From positions 1 to 51,060 of the forward strand of contig JAPLEO010000143.1 in assembly GCA_026391125.1 (NCBI GenBank): a stretch of DNA of 51,060 nucleotides, written 5' to 3'. The notes under the pieces were generated by a model that was not told where the DNA came from, ran no database searches, and saw only the letters and a program-made list of their open reading frames with translations. Position 1 is the first letter of the stretch. Each line of letters opens with the position of its first letter. This document shows positions 42,451 through 51,060 of the stretch, one piece after another. The translations under genes and the position numbers were made by a program. The DNA comes from Bacteroidota bacterium. Lineage in GTDB: Bacteria > Bacteroidota > Bacteroidia > Chitinophagales > Chitinophagaceae.

Positions 42451-43334
42451 TGAACGCTTTTACCATTAAAGATTTAGAAAACCTCTCTGGCATAAAAGCC
42501 CATACGATTCGTATTTGGGAACAGCGTTATTCATTTCTTAACCCTAATAGAACGGATACCAATATTCGTTTTTATAGCAACGATGAATTAAAGACCTTGC
42601 TCAATATTGCTTTATTGAATAAATACGGCTTTAAGATCTCTCATATTGATCAGATGACGAGCGAGGACTTGTCACAAAAAATTCTTTCGCTGAGTCATTT
42701 ACAAGCGCAACAAGAACGAATCGTCAACGATTTGATCAAGCACATGATTGATCTCGAATTTGAACAATTTGAGTCTGTTATTGACGAAGAGATCTTTAAA
42801 AGAGGAATTGAAAAAACCATCATCCAGATCGTCTTTCCATTCTTAGAAAGAGTAGGAGTACTTTGGGTTACAAACCATATCAATCCAGCACAGGAGCACT
42901 TAGTAACTAATATAATAAGGCAAAAACTTATACTTGGGATTGAAACAGCTACGTCTATTTTTAGTGTTTCTAAGCAATGCATTTTGTTCTTACCGGAAGG
43001 TGAGCACCATGAAATAGGATTATTGTATTTACACTACTTATTAAAATCGAAAGGGGTTAAAGTCATCTATCTTGGTGCCAATGTTCCAAACAAGGATATC
43101 GAATTTGTATGCAAGGTAAAATCCCCAGATTTTATTTACACGCACCTTACTTCAGTTGCCAATAATTTCAACTTCGAAAAATTCTTGACTCAGATCAGCG
43201 CTAAAATTCCAAATCAACAGATTTATGTATCCGGGCACCTAACCGCGGGATACAAAAAAAGGATTCCCGATAATGTATTTTTCAAAACATCTCTTACACA
43301 AGTCGTTGAATTTATTGGAACTTTACATGGTTAA
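42450..43334 (+). CDS. carH: CarH/LitR-type B12-binding MerR regulator
   Basis: MerR helix-turn-helix at residues 4-70 (IKDLENLSGIKAHTIRIWEQR) followed by a cobalamin-binding domain (about 75-290). The light-sensor signatures are present: W139-X9-E149-H150 and E185-x-H187-xx-G190. In Thermus CarH these hold adenosylcobalamin, and light releases the repressor from crt promoters. The residue just after the Trp, His132 in Thermus, is Val140 here. Position directly before an ECF sigma factor and the carotenoid genes supports light control. It begins at ATG 42450 on the palindrome. Confidence 0.92.
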   Translation: MNAFTIKDLENLSGIKAHTIRIWEQRYSFLNPNRTDTNIRFYSNDELKTLLNIALLNKYGFKISHIDQMTSEDLSQKILSLSHLQAQQERIVNDLIKHMIDLEFEQFESVIDEEIFKRGIEKTIIQIVFPFLERVGVLWVTNHINPAQEHLVTNIIRQKLILGIETATSIFSVSKQCILFLPEGEHHEIGLLYLHYLLKSKGVKVIYLGANVPNKDIEFVCKVKSPDFIYTHLTSVANNFNFEKFLTQISAKIPNQQIYVSGHLTAGYKKRIPDNVFFKTSLTQVVEFIGTLHG

Positions 43335-43445
43335 AAGGCCATAAAAAAAGAGCCAAAACTCCTTATTTGAGCCTAATTGATTGATTTACTTTGTTTTAGT
43401 TTTATTATTGATTTATTAAACAAAAAAGCTTGTTTCCTATCAATT

Positions 43446-43476
43446 TTTGTTTAGCTTTACAAAGTCAATAGTTAAA
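43446..43476 (+). promoter_or_regulatory. Candidate promoter of the crt sigma factor
   Basis: TTTG at 43446-43449 is followed, after exactly 19 bases, by TAGTTAAA (43469-43476), a partial match to the Bacteroidota TTTG-N19-TANNTTTG promoter. TTTGT/ACAAA arms (43446-43450, 43459-43463) flank the centre and could be a regulator site. Confidence 0.4.
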
Positions 43477-43484
43477 CATAATCA

Positions 43485-43985
43485 ATGGCAAATCTCGAAG
43501 TCGATCAAATTTTAATCAAGAACACAGAATTTCTGAGGCCTTTTGCATTTACACTCACAAAGGATCAGGAAGCTGCGAAAGATCTAGTACAAGAAACTTT
43601 ATTCAGGGCTTTGGCAAATAAAGAGAAGTACCATATTGGTACCAATATCAAAGCGTGGATGTATACCATCATGCGCAATATCTTTATCAATAACTACAGA
43701 AGAAAATCTAAGCAGCAAACGATCTTTGATCATACTGCGAATGACTTTTTAATTGATACCAATCAGGTTACTGTTACGAATGATGCAGTTGCAACTTTGA
43801 ATTTAAAAGAAGTGCAGGAAGCCATTCACAAACTGCCAGAAATATTTCGCAATCCTTTTCTACTTTATTTTGATGGATATAAATACCACGAAATTGCAGT
43901 AATGCTGCACGAGCCTTTGGGAACTATCAAAAGCAGGATTCACTTTGCGCGTAAATTATTGAAATCGCAGATCGAACGCCACTAA
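43485..43985 (+). CDS. ECF sigma factor of the carotenoid cluster
   Basis: 166-residue sigma-70 factor with region 2 (FLRPFAFTLTKDQEAAKDL, then IKAWMYTIMRNIFINNYRRK) and region 4 (IHKLPEIFRNPFLLYFDGYK, then VMLHEPLGTIKSRIHFARK). It lies between carH and crtI, separated by 150 bp and 37 bp, as in other Bacteroidota crt clusters. It probably directs crt transcription once CarH is released (inference from order). No anti-sigma gene is seen here. Confidence 0.92.
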   Translation: MANLEVDQILIKNTEFLRPFAFTLTKDQEAAKDLVQETLFRALANKEKYHIGTNIKAWMYTIMRNIFINNYRRKSKQQTIFDHTANDFLIDTNQVTVTNDAVATLNLKEVQEAIHKLPEIFRNPFLLYFDGYKYHEIAVMLHEPLGTIKSRIHFARKLLKSQIERH

Positions 43986-44022
43986 TAAAAACGTATATTG
44001 CTATACACCCTTCTAAATTAAA

Positions 44023-45528
44023 GTGAGTAAAAAAGCTATTATCATTGGCAGTGGTTTCGCTGGCCTTTCAGCTGCATCTTTTTTGGCGAAAGCTGGATGG
44101 GATGTTACCGTATTAGAGATGCACAATCAGCCTGGGGGTAGGGCAAGACAATTCAAAGTAGATGGTTTTACATTCGATATGGGTCCAAGTTGGTATTGGA
44201 TGCCCGATGTTTTTGAACGCTATTTTAAACAATTCGGAAGGGCTGTTTCAGACTATTATCAATTGATCAGATTGGATCCATCGTATCGAATTATTTGGAA
44301 CGACGGACCAATGGATGTGCCAGCAGATTATAATGCATTCAGAGATTTGTTCGATAAAATTGAACCGGGTAGTGGTGAAAAATTAGACCATTATATTGGA
44401 GAAGCTGCCTATAAATATCAGGTAGGGATTAATAAACTTGTATTTAAACCGGGTCAGTCGCTCACAGAATTTTTGGACAAAGATCTATTGAGTGGATTAT
44501 TTCGATTAGACGTGTTTAATTCAATCAAAGACCATGTGGCTAAGCATTTCAGCAATCCTAAGCTGAAGGAATTGATGGAATTTCCAGTTTTATTTTTAGG
44601 AGCATTACCAGAAGATACGCCTGCATTGTATAGTTTGATGAACTATGCAGACATTAAGGGAGGTACTTGGTATCCCGAAAAAGGGATGTATCAAATCGTA
44701 GACGCCATGTATTTATTGGCTGTTGAATTAGGGGTGAAATTTAAGTTCGAAGAAGAAGTTATCAGTGTGAATGTTCTAGACAAGTTGATCGGATCTGTAA
44801 TTGTGAACGTGAAAAATGATGCACAAATTACGCAGAAAGAATATTTCGCCGATGTGTTTGTTGCAGGTGCCGATTACCATCATGTAGAAACCAAAATTCT
44901 TCCACAAGCTTATCGCTCTTATTCTGATGCATATTGGGAGAAAAGAGTCATGGCTCCAAGTTGTTTGATTTATTATGTAGGATTGAATAAAAAATTGGAA
45001 GGCATATTGCACCATACTTTATTTTTCGATACCTCTTTTGCACTGCATGGAGATGAGATTTATAAAACTAAGAAATGGCCAACGAAGCCTTTGTTCTATG
45101 TGAGTGCCGTTTCAGTAACAGACCCTAGTTCTGCACCAGAAGGTGGAGAGAATTTATTTTTACTGATACCCGTTGCAGCCGGATTGAAAGATGATGATGA
45201 AGTGCTGCGGGATTATTATTTTGATATGATCATTGAGCGAATGGAAAAAGAATTGGGACAGTCGATCAAAGACAGTATCGTTTACAAAAGATCATTCGCC
45301 AATAGCGATTTTATAAAAGATTATCATTCTTTTAAAGGGAATGCATACGGGTTAGCGAACACTTTGCTTCAAACAGCTATTTTAAAACCAGCCTGTAGGA
45401 GTAAAAAACTGAAGAACCTTTTTTATACAGGTCAGTTAACCGTTCCTGGTCCGGGTGTACCCCCAAGCCTGATAAGCGGTGAAGTGGTTGCCGGAGAAGT
45501 TCAGAAGGCTTTTGGAGAGAAACTATAA
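44023..45528 (+). CDS. crtI: Phytoene desaturase
   Basis: FAD-dependent desaturase that converts phytoene to lycopene. GTG start (44023) leads into the FAD motif IIGSGFAGLSAASFLAKAG and GGRARQF. A domain with SWYWMPDVFERYF and the C-terminal GQLTVPGPGVPPSLISG typical of CrtI are intact. 501 residues. First enzyme gene after the sigma factor. Confidence 0.94.
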   Translation: MSKKAIIIGSGFAGLSAASFLAKAGWDVTVLEMHNQPGGRARQFKVDGFTFDMGPSWYWMPDVFERYFKQFGRAVSDYYQLIRLDPSYRIIWNDGPMDVPADYNAFRDLFDKIEPGSGEKLDHYIGEAAYKYQVGINKLVFKPGQSLTEFLDKDLLSGLFRLDVFNSIKDHVAKHFSNPKLKELMEFPVLFLGALPEDTPALYSLMNYADIKGGTWYPEKGMYQIVDAMYLLAVELGVKFKFEEEVISVNVLDKLIGSVIVNVKNDAQITQKEYFADVFVAGADYHHVETKILPQAYRSYSDAYWEKRVMAPSCLIYYVGLNKKLEGILHHTLFFDTSFALHGDEIYKTKKWPTKPLFYVSAVSVTDPSSAPEGGENLFLLIPVAAGLKDDDEVLRDYYFDMIIERMEKELGQSIKDSIVYKRSFANSDFIKDYHSFKGNAYGLANTLLQTAILKPACRSKKLKNLFYTGQLTVPGPGVPPSLISGEVVAGEVQKAFGEKL

Positions 45529-45587
45529 GGTTTGAACAAATTTTTCCATTTTCTGTTGTATGTAAATAAAACAAAATTATAGGCAGT

Positions 45588-46424
45588 ATGATGCAGCTGT
45601 TTCATGAAGTAAGTCAGGATTGCAGTAGAATCACTACTGAGAAATATAGCACTAGCTTTTTCTCGGCTATCAAACTATTGCATAAAGATTTCAGAACCCC
45701 CATTTGTAATATTTATGGCTTTGTTCGATTCGCTGATGAAATCGTAGACAGTTTTCATGGCCATGATAAAGCAGAACTTCTAGAAGATTTTAAAAAATCA
45801 ACTTACGAAGCGATCAACAAAAAGATCAGTTTAAATCCAATCTTGAATAGTTTTCAAATTACCGTAAACGAATATCAGATCGATCACAAATTGATCGACG
45901 CTTTTTTGCATAGCATGGCTTTAGATCTTGAAAAGCGTGAATATGACAAAGCGGGATATGAAGAATATATTTATGGTAGTGCAGAAGTAGTTGGACTGAT
46001 GTGCTTACAAGTATTTTGTGCTGGTCATGCTCCTCAATACGAAGAGCTGAAACCTTATGCAAGAAGCCTGGGAGCGGCATTTCAAAAAGTTAATTTCCTG
46101 AGAGATTTGCGTGCAGATTTCGAAGGCCTTGATAGAGTTTATTTTCCTGGTTGCAACTTTGATAATTTTACCGAGGTTGATAAGCTAGAGATCGAAAGAG
46201 ATATTCAAAAAGATTTTGATCATGCATTTGAAGGGATCCAGAAATTGCCCATGAAAGCTAGGTTTGGCGTGTATGTTGCTTTTAAATATTATTTGTCGCT
46301 TTTTAAAAAAATTAAAAAAATTCAGCCGCAAAAAATTATGCAACAAAGAATCAGGATTCCTGACTATGGCAAATTTTTTATATTGGCTAAGGCGGGAATT
46401 CGTAGTCATATGAATATGTTGTAG
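45588..46424 (+). CDS. crtB: Phytoene synthase
   Basis: Condenses two geranylgeranyl diphosphates to phytoene. The two Asp-rich motifs are DEIVD (residues 50-54, in FVRFADEIVDS) and DLRAD (in NFLRDLRADFEG). EYIYGSAEVVGLMCL is the family's conserved helix. 278 residues. 59 bp after crtI, 22 bp before idi. Confidence 0.95.
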   Translation: MMQLFHEVSQDCSRITTEKYSTSFFSAIKLLHKDFRTPICNIYGFVRFADEIVDSFHGHDKAELLEDFKKSTYEAINKKISLNPILNSFQITVNEYQIDHKLIDAFLHSMALDLEKREYDKAGYEEYIYGSAEVVGLMCLQVFCAGHAPQYEELKPYARSLGAAFQKVNFLRDLRADFEGLDRVYFPGCNFDNFTEVDKLEIERDIQKDFDHAFEGIQKLPMKARFGVYVAFKYYLSLFKKIKKIQPQKIMQQRIRIPDYGKFFILAKAGIRSHMNML

Positions 46425-46446
46425 TTTCATTATTGATAGTTGAAAT

Positions 46447-46986
46447 ATGTTTATGGAACAGGTAGTACTAGTTAATGAGCGGGATGAAGAACAGGGACTG
46501 ATGGAGAAAATGGAAGCGCACGAAAAGGCTTTGTTACACAGAGCATTTAGCGTTTTTGTTTTCAACAGATCTGGCGAATTACTATTGCAGCAAAGAGCTC
46601 TTGACAAATATCATAGTGGTGGATTATGGACGAATACTTGTTGTAGCCACCCACGCCCCAACGAATCAGTTGCAAATGCAGCATCCAGAAGACTGCAGGA
46701 AGAAATGGGCTTCAATACCTCACTTACCAAGGTTTTTGATTTTGTATATCAGGCTAGTTTTGAAAACGGACTAACAGAACATGAATTTGATCATGTATTT
46801 GTTGGGTACTACGATGGACCCATTGAGCCAGACCCTAATGAAGTTAATGCATACACATTTCGAACTATGGAAAGCATTCAGCAATCTCTAGAAACCCACG
46901 ACGGATTATTTACCGCATGGTTCGAAATCATCTTTCCTAAAATGAAAGAGTGGTGGCAGTTGAATCTTGCGCAAAAAAATGCTTAA
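46447..46986 (+). CDS. idi: Isopentenyl-diphosphate delta-isomerase, type I
   Basis: Interconverts IPP and DMAPP, supplying carotenoid precursors. Nudix-fold with catalytic Cys in TNTCCSHPRPNE (residues 63-72), the Nudix-like RRLQEEMGF, and EHEFDHVFVG with the metal Glu. A second ATG two codons in (46453) could also be the start. 179 residues. Lies inside the crt operon, 17 bp before crtD. Confidence 0.95.
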   Translation: MFMEQVVLVNERDEEQGLMEKMEAHEKALLHRAFSVFVFNRSGELLLQQRALDKYHSGGLWTNTCCSHPRPNESVANAASRRLQEEMGFNTSLTKVFDFVYQASFENGLTEHEFDHVFVGYYDGPIEPDPNEVNAYTFRTMESIQQSLETHDGLFTAWFEIIFPKMKEWWQLNLAQKNA

Positions 46987-47003
46987 TTTTCAACGTAAAT
47001 TTT

Positions 47004-48535
<1,532 letters not shown>

Positions 48536-48545
48536 CTAGGAATCA

Positions 48546-49229
48546 ATGAAATTATCGAAACACAATATTGCCACGTTTATAGCCATCTTATTTCACCTGT
48601 GTGGTGTGATTGGTATCTTATTCAGCGATCATAAGGAATGGTTCATACAAAATACTAGTTTGAATTTGGTCTTGATGGCCATTTTGCTTTTGTGGAACCA
48701 GCCCGAAAAGAACAAAGCCTTTTTTGGTTTTTTACTCATCAGTTTCTTGGTTGGGATGGGTGTAGAAATGATTGGTGTGAATACTGGGCGCTTATTTGGC
48801 AACTACCATTATGGCAATAATATGGGGGTGAAATTTAATGCGGTTCCTTGGTTAATAGGATTGAACTGGTTTGTGTTGATGTTTTGTTGTGGGATCGTAA
48901 TGACGAAGTTGCATCATTGGATCAAGCTTCAATATGAGGCAGGGGGAATTAGTATGACGCCAGTGATTGAGAAGCTTTCGTTGGTTTTTGATGGAGCTTC
49001 TATTGCCTTATTTTATGATTGGGTAATGGAACCAGTAGCAGTAAAGTTGGGTTTTTGGGAATGGAAAGATGGCATTATTCCGGGCTATAATTATGTATGT
49101 TGGTTTTTGATCAGTATGTTTTTATTATGGGTGTTTAGTAAACTCAAGTTTAATCGCGACAACCATTTTGCCTTGGATCTATTGATCATACAAGTTTTAT
49201 TTTTTTTATCACTAAGAATATTTTTATGA
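48546..49229 (+). CDS. cruF: Carotenoid 1',2'-hydratase-like membrane protein CruF
   Basis: Membrane protein (about seven helices) of the CruF/DUF422 family that hydrates the psi end of gamma-carotene. Motifs: GMGVEMIGVNTGRLFGNYHYG, VPWLIGLNWFVLM, FDGASIALFYDWVMEPVAVKLG and FWEWKDG. 227 residues. It begins 10 bp after the full-length crtD end. Its TGA overlaps the crtZ ATG (ATGA). Confidence 0.9.
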   Translation: MKLSKHNIATFIAILFHLCGVIGILFSDHKEWFIQNTSLNLVLMAILLLWNQPEKNKAFFGFLLISFLVGMGVEMIGVNTGRLFGNYHYGNNMGVKFNAVPWLIGLNWFVLMFCCGIVMTKLHHWIKLQYEAGGISMTPVIEKLSLVFDGASIALFYDWVMEPVAVKLGFWEWKDGIIPGYNYVCWFLISMFLLWVFSKLKFNRDNHFALDLLIIQVLFFLSLRIFL

Positions 49230-49702
49230 TCCAGTATGTGTTTATAACATTGATAACCTTCAGCATCATGGAGGGTATTACATGGCTCACACATCGGTAT
49301 GTAATGCATGGATTTTTATGGTATTTACACGAAGACCATCACAAAAAAGGAGAAGGATTTTTTGAGAAGAACGATTGGTTCTTTGTGATCTTTGCCATTC
49401 CTAGTTGGCTCTGTATCATGTTGGGCAGTATGAATCAGGTGTATTGGATAGTGTCAATTGGAGCAGGTATTGCACTTTATGGATTTGCTTATTTTCTAGT
49501 TCACGAGATTATCATTCATCAGCGTTTCAAATTCTTTACTAGATCCAATAGCAAGTATATCAAAGCCATCCGTTGGGCGCACAAAATGCACCATAAGCAT
49601 ATCAACAAAGAAGAGGGTGAAAGTTTTGGAATGTTGTTGGTAGCTAAAAAATATTGGGATAAAATTCGAAGGGACGAGACCATTCAAAATCAACCTCACT
49701 AA
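49226..49702 (+). CDS. crtZ: Beta-carotene hydroxylase CrtZ-type
   Basis: Non-heme di-iron hydroxylase that adds a 3-OH to the beta ring. The histidine clusters are THRYVMHG, HEDHHKK, HEIIIHQRF and HKMHHKHI, as in CrtZ. Four membrane helices. 158 residues. Translationally coupled to cruF by a 4-base overlap. Confidence 0.93.
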   Translation: MIQYVFITLITFSIMEGITWLTHRYVMHGFLWYLHEDHHKKGEGFFEKNDWFFVIFAIPSWLCIMLGSMNQVYWIVSIGAGIALYGFAYFLVHEIIIHQRFKFFTRSNSKYIKAIRWAHKMHHKHINKEEGESFGMLLVAKKYWDKIRRDETIQNQPH

Positions 49703-49717
49703 TTACTGATCTTCTAC

Positions 49718-50875
49718 ATGGCACCTAAACATTACGACTATATTATCGCAGGTGCTGGTTGCGCAGGATTGAGTTTACTGATGCGCATGATGGGGGATCC
49801 TTTTTTTGCTCAAAAGAAAATCTTGGTGGTTGATCAAGAACTGAAAAATAAAGATGATCGTACCTGGTGTTTTTGGGAAAAAGAAACTGGTTTATTCGAA
49901 TCGATTGTGCAACACCAGTGGCAGCACGTAAATTTCTATACAAAGAATTATTTTGCCAAGTTAGACCTACAACCCTATCAATACAAAATGATTCGGGGGA
50001 TTGATTTCTATCAAACAGTGTTGAATAAAGCAGCAGGGTTTTCGAATATTGAATTCCGCTACGAGGAAGTTATTTCAATCAGTACAACAGAGAAATATGG
50101 TCAGCTGCAGTTGAAGCAAGAAAGCATTTCAGCAGACTATCTATTCAACAGTATTCGTTTTGAGAAGTATGAAAAAAGTACTTCAAAAAACACTTATCAA
50201 TTGCTGCAACATTTTAAAGGTTGGGTCATTGAAACCAAGAAGCCAACTTTTGATGCTAGTATTGCTACACTCATGGATTTCAGGATCGATCAAACACATG
50301 GCACGGCTTTTTTTTATGTGATGCCCACATCTTCTACATCAGCCCTGATTGAATACACACTTTTTACAGATCAGTTATTGAAGGATGCGGCTTATGATGC
50401 GGCTTTAAGCAACTATATCAGTCAGTATTTATTCATCGACGAATACCAAATTCAACACACAGAATTTGGAATCATTCCCATGACCAATCAACGCTTTCCA
50501 TTGCAGGATCATCGCATTGTTCAAATGGGCGTAGCGGGCGGACAAGTAAAAGGAAGTAGTGGCTATGCATTTCAATTCATTCAAAAGAGAACGGCCAGTA
50601 TTATTGAAGGGTTAAAAAAAGGCAAAAGCACATTTAATTCTGTTGGTTTCCATCAAAAAAAGGGAAATTTGTATGATGCAGTTTTGTTAAATGTGTTGCA
50701 TCATCATAAGATGCAGGGCGATCAAATTTTTGAGTCCATTTTTTCAAAAACTAAAACAGAAACAGTTTTACGTTTTTTAGATAACGAGTCTAGTTTGATG
50801 GAAGATCTGCAGATCATGAATACTGTACCCACTACCATTTTTCTTCCTGCAGCTATGCAGGAGTTGATGCATTAA
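49718..50875 (+). CDS. crtY: Lycopene cyclase CrtY-type
   Basis: FAD-dependent cyclase that closes the beta ring of lycopene. N-terminal AGAGCAGLSLLMRMM, then DRTWCFWEKETG, FFYVMPTSSTSALIEYTLF and GVAGGQVKGSSGYAF with the active-site Gly-rich loop. 385 residues. Last crt gene, 15 bp after crtZ. Confidence 0.9.
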   Translation: MAPKHYDYIIAGAGCAGLSLLMRMMGDPFFAQKKILVVDQELKNKDDRTWCFWEKETGLFESIVQHQWQHVNFYTKNYFAKLDLQPYQYKMIRGIDFYQTVLNKAAGFSNIEFRYEEVISISTTEKYGQLQLKQESISADYLFNSIRFEKYEKSTSKNTYQLLQHFKGWVIETKKPTFDASIATLMDFRIDQTHGTAFFYVMPTSSTSALIEYTLFTDQLLKDAAYDAALSNYISQYLFIDEYQIQHTEFGIIPMTNQRFPLQDHRIVQMGVAGGQVKGSSGYAFQFIQKRTASIIEGLKKGKSTFNSVGFHQKKGNLYDAVLLNVLHHHKMQGDQIFESIFSKTKTETVLRFLDNESSLMEDLQIMNTVPTTIFLPAAMQELMH

Positions 50876-50885
50876 AAGCAATCGT

Positions 50886-51060
50886 ATGAGAAAGATCATT
50901 ACCATCACATTGAATCCGGCTTTAGATAAAAGCATCGTGATTCACGGGTTAGTTCCTGAAAAGAAGTTGAAATGTTCAGATGCGGTATTGGAGCCAGGTG
51001 GTGGTGGAATTAATGTAACAAGGGCGATACATAAGCTGGGCGGGCATTCTAGGGCCATGT
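50886..51060 (+). CDS. PfkB-family hexose kinase, 3' partial
   Basis: Starts at ATG 50886: MRKIITITLNPALDKSIVIH, then GGGGINVTRAIHKLGG, the N-terminal substrate region of 1-phosphofructokinase-type PfkB kinases. The window ends after 58 codons, so the ATP site is not seen. 10 bp after crtY; not obviously carotenoid-related. Confidence 0.85.
   Translation, partial: MRKIITITLNPALDKSIVIHGLVPEKKLKCSDAVLEPGGGGINVTRAIHKLGGHSRAM

Overview
The window looks like a chromosomal segment from a Bacteroidota bacterium, most likely a Chitinophagaceae member (Sediminibacterium-like; the genus is inference). Support comes from the AT-rich base composition, a SusC/SusD pair, the gliding genes gldE and gldD, the gene order HU - TPR - rng facing mutY - ssb - gldE - gldD, a PSP1/RicT protein next to holB, and a flexirubin-free carotenoid cluster of the saproxanthin type. 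I see no rRNA, tRNA, CRISPR array, insertion sequence or prophage.

Layout. 1-7.2 kb: end of an M3 oligopeptidase, a 44-bp tandem repeat, then a minus-strand block ricT, holB, gpx, comF, radA. 7.2-12.9 kb: a long AT-rich leader and an isolated susC-susD pair. 13-20.6 kb: housekeeping core rng, a tiny basic COX24-like protein, a TPR protein and HU on the minus strand; mutY, ssb, gldE, gldD on the plus strand; a convergent secreted cyclophilin. 20.6-24.8 kb: DUF3109, a LutB-type iron-sulfur protein, a polysaccharide-deacetylase-like protein, an EamA transporter. 24.8-31.7 kb (minus): purH with a hairpin-rich leader, comEC lacking its metallo-beta-lactamase part, a stand-alone C-terminal half of carbamoyl-phosphate synthase large subunit, an amidohydrolase, and an ECF sigma factor with a small membrane protein. 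31.7-34.1 kb: umuDC, in which UmuD lacks both catalytic residues, divergent from a degenerate 2H phosphoesterase-like protein across paired palindromes.

34.1-42.4 kb: sugar metabolism and surface polysaccharide. A sugar kinase fused to the C-terminal domain of RapZ is followed by a MurU-like nucleotidyltransferase, then by a WbpB/WbpD-like pair, a NagX/DUF5009-like membrane acetyltransferase and rfbBCA. This suggests amino-sugar salvage feeding nucleotide-sugar synthesis.

42.4-50.9 kb: a light-regulated carotenoid cluster. It starts with a CarH-type MerR regulator carrying the B12-binding signatures, then an ECF sigma factor, then crtI, crtB, idi, crtD, cruF, crtZ and crtY. The last 50 or so residues of CrtD are cut off by an exact 26-bp tandem duplication, so the strain is predicted to stop short of saproxanthin or to switch the gene by repeat slippage. 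The window ends inside a PfkB-family kinase gene.

The strongest leads are the crtD duplication, the kinase-RapZ fusion next to murU, the UmuD without its catalytic dyad, the split CarB, and the CarH regulator with an 18-bp palindrome on its own start codon.
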